A stretch of DNA of 64,000 nt from Aphrocallistes beatrix (taxonomy: Eukaryota; Porifera; Hexactinellida; Sceptrulophora; Aphrocallistidae). The stretch spans positions 4,725,934 to 4,789,933 of the forward strand of contig OY725494.1 of the NCBI GenBank assembly GCA_963281255.1, in the 5' to 3' direction. A program made the translations under genes and the position numbers. The notes under the pieces are model-generated. The model was given only the letters and a program-made list of their open reading frames with translations, had not been told where the DNA came from and searched no databases. Of the stretch, positions 44,168 to 55,148 are shown piece after piece (position 1 is the first letter of the stretch; each line of letters starts with the position of its first letter).

Positions 44168-44738
44168 TCAACACAACACCGACTCTTCTACTCCTAGCAC
44201 GTAGTTACAGTTGACACAGCTGTGCTCTGTTACTTTACACCAATTGCAGCAGAGAGGGAGACACATACAGCTGAGCAGTGGGATGAGTGTGAAAACAGCT
44301 GGCAGAGAGATGAAGGCTAAAAATAGTGCCACTATATATAGCACGAACATACTGCATATGACCAATCGTCCTGCTTCTTTCCGAGCTACAGATGCCTAAA
44401 TGGAAATAAAAATAGTATCAATATTTTAAAAGATAAAATAAGTTAGTGTGAAAGTTTACAATTTAAAACATTCTCCTTCTAAACGAAAGTAAACCCAAAT
44501 CTAAACAAGTTGTCTAATTATAGAATTGTGTCACACCGACACATTCCAGCACCTCGTATATTCTGCAGTAAGGACAGGACAGCATCTGAGATTCCCCGCC
44601 TAACCGCTCAGGAATGTATATCTCCAGACCAGCTGTTCTGTAGGAGGGCATCGAGTCTTTGTAGCTGTTCGCTCTCGTGTTTGAGAACTCAGTCCCTCGG
44701 AGCATTGGACAACTCCTGCTACTCGATTTGAAAGTCAT
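44168..44738 (-). CDS. L15: divergent LITAF-domain protein, two exons
   Basis: Exons 44738-44553 and 44395-44168, phase 0, 137 residues. Exon 1: MTFKSSSRSCPMLRGTEFSN, SYKDSMPSYRTAG, IYIPERLGG, then LSCPYCRIYE. Exon 2: ASVARKEAGRLVICSMF, long hydrophobic stretch with several Cys, WCKVTEHSCVNCNYVLGVEE. The donor is GAG|GTGCTG, weaker than those of the other genes. Sister of L13. No PPxY, although MPSY occupies the place. Confidence 0.75.
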
Positions 44739-45161
44739 TGCTAGCTCACACGGATTATTATTAGATTTGAAGGCAGAATTGTATATTAGGTGTTGATGGT
44801 GTCACTGAATCAAATGGATTTGGAATGTGCAGAGTGGCTTTCAATTTAGATCTCATTTAGGACACATGGCCTTAATATTGTCCCAGACAGTAATACACTA
44901 CCCAGCTTTGTAAAAAAATTGCTCTTTTAACTCATGGCATTCTCTTTAGAAATTTCAATTTAACTTTGATGGTATCGTATAGTACGTAATATTTATGTGT
45001 ATAAATCCTATCCAATATTATTGTATATATAAAGCGAAAGAACGAGTTTGCTTACTAATAGGTCAATTACTATAACGTAAAATAACTGACACCTCATTTC
45101 TAAAAGGAAATCTTAGAAGAAATGTATCTATAAAATATACATATTCCATACATTCCATTGG
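44739..45161. other. spacer between L15 and L16
   Basis: About 420 bases, AT-rich. Should contain the L15 promoter, but no TATA box stands out. Nothing else seen. Confidence 0.4.
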
Positions 45162-46163
45162 TTACTTCATTCCACCGAACATCCAGTACCCTAGCACTAG
45201 GTTGCAATTGGGACACAAATGCTCCACATTCATTAGCCTCTTCATTTTGAGTGGAACGGCTATGACAGGCGTGAATGGGAGAAGGAAAGGGTTGTAGAAG
45301 TAGAGTAGGAACGAAAGGAGGACCAGTCCGGACACGATGTAGTTCATTTTGCTCCTGCGTTGTTTTATCAATGTTATCTGTTGGAAGGTCATTGCATAAT
45401 TATACAATACAAACACACATACAATCGTGTCTAGTTTCGTATATCAGAATCTTCATCATACATTCCAACTCTGCAAGGAAAAAAGCGGCACACAAGTATT
45501 TTAGCGGGAGATTCAGCTATTAAGCGGGACATAGATATTTGTATTAGTCTTATACAATGAAAAGCGGACAATTCTACTTTTCTTTAAGTTTTTCGCGGGA
45601 CATTATTTTCAACATATGTCCGAAAGCGGGACAGTTGGCAAGTATGCTTCATTGATTGTATTGGATGATATTGAGTTAGAATGGAATGGACAGACAATAG
45701 GATTTGTCTAATAGTCAATATGATTTGTATGCTAATAGTATTCGAGCATAACTATTAATGTGAAGAAGTTGACATTGCAGGCATATCTGGGACCTGAATA
45801 TACCTTGCTATTGGACCAAGTGCTAATAGACCCCCTTTGGATCCAAACATGGTCCATATACGTAATCTGCCCCCTAGAGCTCCATCGATTGGCTATGATT
45901 CTCAAAGTTCGTCGGCCTGAGATCAGCCCCATTATACGTGCATCTGAATGAACGACACAAACCTGCTCCACCCGACAGTTGGGACAGACAATCCTCTGGG
46001 GCTCCTTGTTCATCTGCACATGTCTCCTGTACCCTGGCTGTCTCAACCCACTGGTTGGCTTGCAAGGGAACAAACACACAAGTCCAGCTGTTCCATCATG
46101 ACTGCTCTCCACCGTGTTGCCAATACTCGGGGTTGAGTTGGTTATTAAAGGCGTTTTTTCCAT
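45162..46163 (-). CDS. L16: divergent LITAF-domain protein, two exons
   Basis: Exons 46163-45963 and 45377-45162, phase 0, 138 residues. Exon 1: MEKTPLITNSTPSIGNTVES, CKPTSGLRQPGYRRHVQMNK, IVCPNCRVEQ. Exon 2: ITLIKQRRSKMNYIVSG, hydrophobic stretch, LMNVEHLCPNCNLVLGYWMF. Sister of L14. The intron contains an AAGCGGGACA-rich element (45475-45645) related, in opposite orientation, to 26590-26770. Confidence 0.82.
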
Positions 46164-47234
46164 ATCTTTACTGAATATTAACTTTTGTTGTGTACAACCT
46201 ATTTATGTCATTGTTTTCGGATTATTCTGAACATTTTCAATGTTTAAGAATTCCTATTGTTCTTTTGTCTTCCGTCCATATTCATAGTATTCAGATTCAT
46301 TCCTGAATGTGTGAGTTTTCACTCAATTGTTGTGTTAATCAATATCAGGAAATCTATGTAGATTTGTGATGCGAAGATAAAGTTGTTGTTTTGAAACTAA
46401 GTTGCTATTAAGTGAGGTTATAAAAAATATACAGAGTACAGTATGCTTAAATTAAAATCTTATAACCGCAAGTTTTCTATTACTTAATTTGAATTGCAGA
46501 TCCCTTAGGAATACACCTAGGATACTTCAGAGGTTTGATTCCTAATAATTGCTCACATCTGTTACTGTTGAGATCATATACTAATTCAGGATATAAACTT
46601 GTTGAACATTCCGGGATTTTCGGGTGAATATAGAGATCCAAGAAAGAAATCAGAGGAATTTAGACAATTCTATCCAGCTACGTTCTTTTCTTTCATGCCT
46701 TGTATTATCAACAAGTAATCACCCATGATTAAAGCAGAAGCTCATAACTTAGTTCTGTGGTTCCCAACCTGGGGTCCATGGACCCCTTAGTGGTCCACAG
46801 AAGATATCAGGGGTCCACAGGATTCGAAATTTGTATTACGGTTGATAGGAGGGGGTCCACAGAATATAGGAATATTTTTATAGGCGGTCCACAGCCCAAA
46901 AAGGTTGAAAACCGCTGTAGTTTCATGTTTCAGTGCATTAAGTTTTGAGTTAATAGTACTATAGTAATGGAGATTCAGAATCTAGCCTTAAATCCAGGAG
47001 TATTTGGAAGGGAGATGTTAGCATGATGTGACCTGTCCTTACCTGGTCCTCATATACGTATCGATTGCTCTATGGAGTGGTTACGAGTATCAAGTTCCAT
47101 CGTGTATTCGTTGACATAGCTAAATTTGTCTAGTCAAGATCTGCAAATGAAATTCAACCATAATAGAATAAAATAACAGTGCTTCTATGTAGCTATAGTG
47201 CACTTTGCATACCATTTATTAATTCTTGTATCCA
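46164..47234. other. spacer with hAT MITE
   Basis: Holds the hAT-type element at 46755-46917. The rest, 46918-47234, shows no coding signal apart from the LITAF start. Confidence 0.5.
46755..46917. repeat. hAT-type MITE, CTGTGGTTCCCAACCTGG ends
   Basis: Left end CTGTGGTTCCCAACCTGGGG; the right end complement reads CAGCGGTTTTCAACCTTTTT. Interior GGTCCACAG repeats. CAG(T/C)GGTT(C/T)(C/T)CAACCT ends are the well-known hAT/Charlie signature. The plus-strand ORF over it is spurious. Confidence 0.75.
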
Positions 47235-47573
47235 ATGACCGAAATCAAATCTCCTCCTCCTCAATACACCCCCACAGGCACCGACCCTGTCCCTGCCCCT
47301 GTGTCCACGCAGCCACACAAGTTCGGAGAGGTTCCTGAGCGGATCACCTGCGTGAACTGCAAGCAAGAAGTGGTCACGCGCATCGAGCCTAAGACCGGGC
47401 TGGGGAGCTGGGCTCTGGTGGGGATCATTGCTCTGGTAATGTTGGCGTTCGGACTTGTTTGCTGTGTGCCGTTTGCGCTGTTCGGATTGCTGCTCGATTT
47501 CTCGAAGGACAAACAGCACGTGTGTACGAACTGTGGTTTCGTAGCTGGAGAGAAACAAGCGTTCAATTTCTGA
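47235..47573 (+). CDS. L17: single-exon LITAF-domain protein
   Basis: 112 residues from the only ATG. MTEIKSPPPQYTPTGTDPVP contains PPPQY. The knuckle is ITCVNCKQEVVTRIEPKTG, then a hydrophobic stretch (about 60-86) and KDKQHVCTNCGFVAGEKQAF. This is the most canonical, compact LITAF layout and is intronless, unlike the split array genes. It faces L18 tail-to-tail at 680 bp, and the two share FGEVPERxTCxNCxQEVVTR. They probably arose by inverted duplication. G+C is visibly higher than in surrounding spacer. Confidence 0.92.
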   Translation: MTEIKSPPPQYTPTGTDPVPAPVSTQPHKFGEVPERITCVNCKQEVVTRIEPKTGLGSWALVGIIALVMLAFGLVCCVPFALFGLLLDFSKDKQHVCTNCGFVAGEKQAFNF

Positions 47574-48249
47574 CACCTTTCATTATCCATGTTTACTCGC
47601 CTTCCATTTTGTATTTGTTTTCGTTTATAACTATATTTGAACCAATTAATTAAGTGAGAATGTTTGTAGATCCAAAACGAATTCCAATTCCAACAGGACC
47701 TCTTGTACTGTATGAATCTCGTTTCATTTGACACAGCTAGTGTATTTATTCTTAAAATTATATCACACTCCTAGAGAAAGAATATCCTGAATAGAAATCT
47801 TTGTTTTTTCAGGTTCCACTCAATGTATTCTATCAGGTGACTGGAATACTAATAACAGATCGTTGAAGTTCGTGGAATATGTCCAAGTTGTCTATAGAAC
47901 TTGTAGTGTTGCTACTCTGCAGCTTCTATATATCTTTCTGAACCGCGATTCATGAGCTTCGGGAGTGGTTAGTTCGGATTGGAATGTACTCAACTTATTT
48001 TGCTAAATGCGCCTAAAATAGATTAGCTGACTTTGGAAATAAACTCGATTGTATTTTGAAAAAGTTTTAGATTATATGGGCGTCATCACAACCCTCATTT
48101 TTTTCAAATTTTCTATCTATTTCTTTACTTGTACGTATGTATCGAAGTTGAGAATAATAACAAACATACAAACACGGGTGTTAGTTTCATAAACATATAC
48201 TCGACATAAAAAGTTGAAACAAAAACACAACAAAAATAGAGAAAAACGG
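47574..48249. other. convergent spacer L17/L18
   Basis: Contains the 3' ends of two convergent genes. No further feature seen. Confidence 0.4.
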
Positions 48250-48579
48250 TTAATGGAACGCCTTCTTTAACCCTAGAGCGTATCCGCAGTTGGGACAGAC
48301 ATGTTTCTTGTCTTTGGCGAAAGCAAAGCAGAGTCCAAGCAATGCGAATGCCACACAAGGAATGAGCCCAAACGCCAGTAAGACCCACGCAATAATCCCT
48401 GCCACTGTCCAGCTGCCTAGCCCCACCTCATTCTCTACCCGAGTCACAACTTCTTGATTGCAGTTGATGCACGTTACCCGTTCAGGGACTTCCCCCCATT
48501 TGCGTTCCTGGGTTCGGACGAGTGGGGTGGTGTCCGAGGGGACGTATTCAGGAGGTATTTGTTTCTTCTCATCCGACAT
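48250..48579 (-). CDS. L18: single-exon LITAF-domain protein
   Basis: 109 residues. MSDEKKQIPPEYVPSDTTPL has a strict PPxY (PPEY). First knuckle WGEVPERVTCINCNQEVVTR, hydrophobic stretch (about 58-84), second knuckle KDKKHVCPNCGYALGLKKAF. Closest to L17. All LITAF-domain residues are in place. Predicted late-endosomal/lysosomal peripheral membrane protein binding NEDD4-class WW domains. Confidence 0.93.
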   Translation of the reverse strand: MSDEKKQIPPEYVPSDTTPLVRTQERKWGEVPERVTCINCNQEVVTRVENEVGLGSWTVAGIIAWVLLAFGLIPCVAFALLGLCFAFAKDKKHVCPNCGYALGLKKAFH

Positions 48580-49298
48580 TTGAGAGTGGAATTGTATGTA
48601 GCAGCCTCGCTATAGGAATACGTCTATGTGCTTCAGTTTACTATGGTTATGGGTTGGTGTTATCCTATCACGTTCATCCACTTTTAATCTATGGCACAGT
48701 TATAAGAAACTTAATTCCGCTATAATTATCTTAAAGACAAGGACAGCTGCATTCCAGTATCCCCATCCTATTATTACTCACATCAGTTACGTATTATCGA
48801 TATTGTTAACATCCTATTATTAGCATCAATAATACTAACATGATCTGTGTACATATAGTCAGGACCAGGAATGATTATTGTGAATCTTAGTGCAATAATG
48901 GCACTAATGAAACGGTGCAGTGTCGCAGTGCCAGCAGTTCTCCGAGCTTCTCGTCCTAGCACCGGGAGTACCCCTCGATGGGTCAGATTAATGACACAAG
49001 CCCAAAGGTCCAACTGCCACTAGGACAGCGGTACCGATATTTAGTTTCGGACAAGGGAGTTCAACCGTAGCATAAGTCAGTAGCTTATCACATGAATAGT
49101 TCTTTAGCACACAAAACGATCAGCTCCACGGTTTGAAATGGTCCGTTTTTTACCAAACCAACTGGACCACTTTTGAAAAAAGTGGTCCAGTTTTTAAAGT
49201 TGTCCTGTTTACCATGACCAACCTGGGGCTACTTTTGAAAAGTTGTCCTGTTAAAACCGTACCAACTGGACCAGCTTTCCCTGACGATACTACTAGTA

Positions 49299-49439
49299 CA
49301 ATGGAATTCGCTTAATAGCAACTCGAGTTTTGCTCATAAAATGATTGCTAATACGCGAAATTGCTAACAAGGGAACAGGATTAACACAAAATCTTCACCT
49401 GGGACCTGAAGATTGGTTGCTAATAAGCAAATTCCACTG
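49299..49439. repeat. MITE, GGAATTCGCTTAATAGCAAC ends
   Basis: Ends CAATGGAATTCGCTTAATAG and AAGCAAATTCCACTG. Copies: 53639-53795 (nested) and a fragment at 42508-42575. Confidence 0.75.
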
Positions 49440-49552
49440 TAGTCCAGTGTTTGTTGGAGATTCCTTGTAATGCTTCCTGTTACCAAGATTTAGTTCCTTT
49501 TTGTATATATTCGTAATGTCTGCTTTTTATTTAGCACAGTATTATAGAAATA

Positions 49553-49742
49553 CAATCGACTCCGTTTAATAGGGTCACATCGGTCAGAGGACATTTTGCC
49601 CCGATTAATCGGAGAACCCTATTAACCGAAAATATTTCGTATTAGCATTTCTATATGTGAGAGCTATTCTGGCCCTGCCAAAAGTGGCCCGATTAAGCGG
49701 TTGACCCGATTAAACAGTGACCCTATTAAGCCGAGTCGACTG
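49553..49742. repeat. MITE, CAATCGACTCCGTTTAAT ends
   Basis: Copy of the 38918-39103 family with interior ACCCTATTAACCGAAAATAT and GATTAAGCGGTTGACCCGAT. Confidence 0.75.
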
Positions 49743-50915
49743 TATTACAATTCTAAGTGCTTCCATCCTAGAAACTAGTCTATAAGTGTTAACTTGAATT
49801 TGTTCTAAGACAATACCAATTTCCGTAGTTATTAGACATTTTGGGATTAATTCCTAAATCGATTATTTGTAGTTATTAGTAAGTGCTTATATGTTAAATC
49901 TCTATCATTGAGTCAGACCTGATTAGTAGATGCTTATAAATATTTGCTATCAATTTTATTGTATCAAGCACTTTCAGAGAAATTAGCAATTCTTCTAATC
50001 TGAACTAATAACTGAGTCATATCGCGTTGCTAAGATTAAAAAATAGAAATCATTTTTCCGTTATTTAGTTTAATTTGTTTGTTTGTAATCAAATTGTTGT
50101 TTACTTGATTTTGTTGTAATCAGAACATTTGCAGCTCTGCGTAACTAATAATTGCAATTATTATTCAGATATTGAACAACTCTCCTTGGTACTTGTACAA
50201 GGCATTATCATCTATTCTGATTTCTGTTCAAGAATCTATTGAATAAATGAATTTGGAGTTATATGTGTAATACGTATATTAATCACGAGTGTATTACCAA
50301 CCCTAAGATTTAGCTGAATTGAACATAAATGGAATGTGTTGTATAATATGCTCCAGACCAGTTAGTTACAGACTAGTTGGACTGGACAATATATTTCAAT
50401 ACAGAGTTGATTACAGACCACACAGAATCTATAACATTCGCATATAAGGTTTATAATTCACAATTTACCTCACCTTATAATGTATAACAAGCGCGCTTCG
50501 CTTGCAGACACTGCGTGTCCGCAGAGTAGCCCTGTGGGATATATTTAAGAAACGGTTGACCGCTTTCTAATTCTCTACTAAAAGATGTCATTCATCTACG
50601 GTTAATCTTGAATTCAGGCTGGAGAATCCATGACAAAGGAATTTGCTTAATATTAAGCTAACTAATCCTAAATGTAATGTCAATTTGAAACCACATAGAA
50701 AGTTCACATTTCATCAAAGGCTATTATATTCGAACGACTCAAACAGCTTCAGTCGAGTAACGTTAACAACAATCGAGAGATGCAATATTAGGATTGGCAA
50801 GTTTAGTGTCTGTGTGTGCTGTGCAACAATTATTTCATTCACTAAGTTTGGAAAAGGACCAATTTAGTAAAAATTATTGAGTTGTAGGATTTCATATTTT
50901 ATTTAAAAAGCAAAT

Positions 50916-51224
50916 TTAGATAATAAATCGAAGCAAAAGCAAGACTGTAATGATTATAAACATTAGTTTTGTGAGATTGTTGTTTATCTTGGAGAGATCC
51001 TTGAAGTTTGATTGGGTGAAATCCCAGCTAGATCTCCTCACAGCTGATGGGATGTCAACTCTGTGAGTTGATTGGTTAAACAAAGTTGGCTCTTCATCTT
51101 CAAATACGTCGTCAACGAGATTGTCTAGCAACCAAGAGCTAGGTCTGGCATCCAAAGAATTCAGTTGTCGCTTTCTCAATTGAGTGTCTTCATATGCGAA
51201 CTTATCTTGGAATTGAGAGTTCAT
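50916..51224 (-). CDS. small tail-anchored protein with DDVFE motif (copy 1)
   Basis: 102 residues; family not recognised. The N-terminal 80 residues are polar and charged (MNSQFQDKFAYEDTQLRKRQ). A short acidic motif LVDDVFEDEEPTLF lies at about 37-50. A single hydrophobic helix (MFIIITVLLLLRFII) closes the protein, which suggests a C-terminal tail anchor in an internal membrane. A TATAAAT sits 62-68 bases upstream of the ATG (51286-51292, minus), supporting a real transcription unit. A second gene at 53957-54190 shares the M(N/S)SQ start and the DDVFE motif. Function unknown. Confidence 0.6.
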   Translation of the reverse strand: MNSQFQDKFAYEDTQLRKRQLNSLDARPSSWLLDNLVDDVFEDEEPTLFNQSTHRVDIPSAVRRSSWDFTQSNFKDLSKINNNLTKLMFIIITVLLLLRFII

Positions 51225-51285
51225 TTTAGAATTATTTTTTAATGTTTTCAGTTATTCTGACTTATTAATCCATCTCCTTGAGTCT

Positions 51286-51292
51286 ATTTATA
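51286..51292 (-). promoter_or_regulatory. TATA box of DDVFE copy 1
   Basis: TATAAAT on the minus strand, placing initiation near 51258 and leaving a 5' UTR of about 35 bases. Confidence 0.55.
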
Positions 51293-53030
51293 TGAAACTC
51301 GCCATAACTTCTATCCAATCAATTTATTCGTTTATAACTATACTAATGTGCTTAGAGTTGGAATTCTTTCCATTTCTGGAAATGTTTGATGGTTTCTGTT
51401 AAACGTCGACTTAATGAGAATCCACCATGAAGATCTCTGAGTAATGTGACGCACATCCTCTTCATACTTGATCGAGAAAATTGAATTGAAATGTCTTCGT
51501 ACCTTTTCTATACCACTGCTAATTTTGGCATACTAGAGTAACATGGTCTTTTTCGACTATGTGTCGTGTTCTACGTAAATCGGAAAGTTTAGAAGCTAGA
51601 AATGTTACATCGATAAAGAGAGAGAGAGAGAGAGAGATTATTATATAACAATAGTAGATAAATTCGGGTTGAGCTTAATACGGATTCGGAGTTTGTATTA
51701 TCGTGTTCTATAGAGTAGACCCGATCTAACTTCAACGGTTGACTCTCCTCTACTTAGCATAGATGATGACCCAAATGCTAAATCTTACAGCTGATTCTTT
51801 ACAAATTAGTTTATAGGATCCTTTACAAAGTTTCATGAGTACCGATTTTAACAATACTTTCGTCGCTATACCTATGTCTATATATTCATAAATTCACACC
51901 TTCAAGATGTGAGATCTCAACAACTTAAATAGAGTTTATTCGCGACATGATTTGACTTTCTCACTTAATTAACCGAAACGTATCATTTTCTGTTTTTACT
52001 CCAAATGTTAGTCAGACCAGCATTTACACCCGACAATGACCTGGAGTCCATTCTATTTATAGCATGGAGTCATGGACCCCGCATTTTTCCCGTCCAAAAT
52101 GACTTAACCGAAATGAGTTGGCAAAATCCATGGTCTTTGATGGGTTTATAAATAACAGGTAACTTGTTAGGGAATTGGATGTAAGTAGTATACTACTCAG
52201 TTCGTGTTTACACTAGAAGAGATCTCAAACTATTTTGAGATACGTATTTTGTGGATGTGAAGTGCTCCCGCTAGCCTAGTAGCTTCAAAACATGGACAAG
52301 AGACGCTTGCTTGTTCTGGGTAATTGAATGACTAGCAATGTTATTAGGAATCATTTTCAATTCTAAAAGTACGTATATTGAAAGTGGTTTACTATAGAAA
52401 CTGGTATATCAACTTCAATTCCTTGTAGACACCATCCAGACATTACAACATCCGTTTTGTCAGACTTTTAGGAATTATAATATATTCCATTACACACCTT
52501 TTTATCAATCCCATTTAAAGATATAATCAGTGGAAAGTACTTAGATGTTAAATCTCTATCAGTAAACTCAAACCTGATTCGTCAGATGCTTTCAGAGAGA
52601 TTAGCTATTCTCCTGATACGATATACGTATCTGGTTGCCAATCAGGAATTAGAATATCAATTACTGAGTGCGTACATCTCGTAATTACGAGGACAGAGTT
52701 AATTTCCAATATTTTGTTGAAATGGTTGTTTAATTGATTGGATGGATTATTCAGCAGTTTGCGGCTCTCCATAACTTGTAACAATTGTAATTCGTTATTC
52801 TGATATTGAGTTTCTAACTGGAGTGGTACTTTCTATTTCTGGAAATGTTTGAAAGTTTATGTGTGTTACGTCCCAGAGTAATGACGTACATCCTTTTCAT
52901 AGGTAATCGAGACAACTGACGAAATGTAGTATTCCTACCTTTCTATCTCACTCATAATTATGTAACGCTATGGCAAAATATACATAATTCAATCATACGT
53001 ATTGCCTAATAGGAAAGGATTGAGCTAGTA

Positions 53031-53098
53031 CAGTAGATGCCGGTTATAAGAACATTATATGCCGTTCCCAACGGTGTTCTTATAACCGGCATCCGCTG
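53031..53098. repeat. 68-bp pogo-like MITE
   Basis: CAGTAGATGCCGGTTATAAG at one end and ATAACCGGCATCCGCTG at the other, TA on both flanks. The two arms are nearly the whole element, so it folds as one hairpin. Confidence 0.75.
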
Positions 53099-53529
53099 TA
53101 TGGAGTTATATCTGATGTCTTAAGTTATGACAGAAAGCTGTGCGGTGGAAGAATTCGTCCTTCAAAATCACAGTCTGATTCCTACAAAATTTGGTGCGTA
53201 GAATCCTAATATTAACTGACAGTGGTTCTGGTTATACAGGCGAAACCGGTTATTTCTTACTATTTCTTTACAGTGCAAACAGTAGGAAAAACGATGAAAT
53301 TAATATAGATTTGGGTTTTTTACAGCATAAATAGCAATAATAGTAAGAAAAAATCTGAAATATCCGGGTTTTACGTGTAATTCCGTATATTCATTCACAC
53401 CTTTTAATAATGTGCTTTACTCCTAAAGGAATAAGAGATCAAAACCACTATAGAGTCATTCACAGAGATTTGGATTTTCAAACTCAAACCGATTATGAAA
53501 TATTTCATTACGTTTGTACTTCTAGGTTT

Positions 53530-53876
53530 ATAGTCGACTCCGCTTAATTGGGACATATTGAGTTCCGGTATTTTGTCCCGATTAAGCGGAGTTCCCAATT
53601 AACTGAGTAACTTGTATTAGCTTCTGCGTATGGGACTACAGTAGAATTCGCTTTTAGCAACTCGAGTTTTGCTCATTAAATGGTTGCTAATACGCAAAGT
53701 TGCTAATAAGAGAACAGAATTAACACACACTCTTCATCTGGGGCCTGAAGATTGGTTGCTAATAGAGCAATATTGCTAATAATCGAATTCCACTGTATTC
53801 TGCTCCTGGAGATTTGTCCCAATTTAACAGTTTTCCCGATTAACCGACCGGTGCCCCAATTAAGCGGAGTCAACTG
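53530..53876. repeat. MITE interrupted by a second MITE
   Basis: The outer element (TAGTCGACTCCGCTTAATTG to AAGCGGAGTCAACTG) is split at 53638. An inner element, 53639-53795 (CAGTAGAATTCGC to GAATTCCACTG), is flanked by TA on both sides. After the inner element the outer sequence resumes (TTCTGCTCCTGGAGATTTG), as in intact copies. Confidence 0.8.
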
Positions 53877-53956
53877 ATCTAATAATAGAATTTTATCTCA
53901 GGGGAACATTCTAATCAAATTTTCAATTTACAATCAAATTATTCAGTAGTATACAA

Positions 53957-54190
53957 TTAGAACAGAGCCAGGCTTCCATTGCTTGATAGGATGGAACTTC
54001 GTAGATAAAAATAGCTGAGAAGTTTCGCGAAGAATGATTGGTTGTTCTTTGGTGCAGAATTTTCTTCAAAAACATCATCTTCTAGCAACGATTCTCTGCG
54101 ACTGGAATGTGTGTCGAGTAGAAGTCTCCCTCGCATTATTAGCTCTTCACTCGGAAGCGAAACAAGTTTTTTGTTGGTTTGAGAACTCAT
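53957..54190 (-). CDS. small protein with DDVFE motif (copy 2)
   Basis: 77 residues; family not recognised. MSSQTNKKLVSLPSEELIMR, then LLDTHSSRRESLLEDDVFEE (about 24-43), then a moderately hydrophobic C terminus (FFAKLLSYFYLRSSILSSNG). It shares the start, LLD spacing and DDVFE motif with the gene at 50916, but the C-terminal helix is weaker. A TATAAAT lies 31-37 bases upstream (54221-54227). That is close to the ATG, so an alternative element (CGTATAAG near 54255) may be used. Function unknown. Confidence 0.5.
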   Translation of the reverse strand: MSSQTNKKLVSLPSEELIMRGRLLLDTHSSRRESLLEDDVFEENSAPKNNQSFFAKLLSYFYLRSSILSSNGSLALF

Positions 54191-54645
54191 TGGATTTCTG
54201 ATATTAACATTCGTATTCGTATTTATAGCTTCTAGCCAACATTGAAAGTACTGAACTTATACGTAGCCATAATTTCATTACCGTATCCTTAAGGAATGAC
54301 GAAAGTCTGAAGTCAGAAAGTTATTCTGTGATTATAAATTGACGTTGTTATGAAATATTACGCACTCAACTGAGTACTCACACCAATGTTAATGTTCACA
54401 GACATAGCAGATAGATTCATACTATTTCAGTGTTAGAGATAGGAATCTTGTTGGTTATTCAAGAATATTCAAGTTTAATTCCTATCAGGTTTAATGGAGT
54501 TATTTTGAGCGAAGAGAAGTGCCTATTTTGGAGACATCTAGCCTATCATCTCACTCTCTCATGGCGTCTGTCCTCTGCTATTTAGGGAATATTATTGACT
54601 CAGCTGCACTTTTCATTGGTTGAGTGTATTAAATTAATTAAATAA

Positions 54646-54902
<257 letters not shown>

Positions 54903-54962
54903 TGAATGAAAAGTATGAAGAATACAAGCAATAAAAGAAGTAAGGTGTTGCAATACAATATA

Positions 54963-55148
54963 CAGTAGAACTCGGATAAGACGTACCCCTCCGGGAAGCT
55001 GAAAAGTACTATCCGTAAGTACGTACTAACCGAGTTGATCTTAGATAGGAATCTATATATTAAATGAATTTTGGTTCAGAGAAATGAGTACGTACTAAGC
55101 CGAAATACGTCTTATATAACCCGAGTACGTACTAACCGAGTTCTACTG
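54963..55148. repeat. pogo-like MITE, CAGTAGAACTCGGATAAGAC ends
   Basis: Right end AACCGAGTTCTACTG complements the left end; TA flanks on both sides. ACGTACTAACCGAGTT recurs inside. Confidence 0.8.

Larger units (their letters stand above)
48580..50915. other. gene-poor spacer rich in MITEs
   Basis: 49125-49275 holds inverted TGGTCC(A/G)GTTTT units, also seen at 58940-59020. MITEs lie at 49299-49439 and 49553-49742. An AAGCGCGCTTCGCTTG unit lies at 50491-50545. Segment 49860-50160 is related to 52530-52800, upstream of the second DDVFE gene. No other gene seen. Confidence 0.55.
51225..53956. other. spacer between the two DDVFE genes
   Basis: AG microsatellite near 51620-51638. Minus-strand GGGCGGGG-family element (52030-52150). 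A segment 52530-52870 resembles 49860-50160. A 68-bp palindromic MITE (53031-53098) and a nested pair of MITEs (53530-53876) also lie here. No gene seen. Confidence 0.5.

Noticed and set aside
46757-46948. 63-codon ORF
   Set aside because: Lies wholly on the hAT-type MITE.
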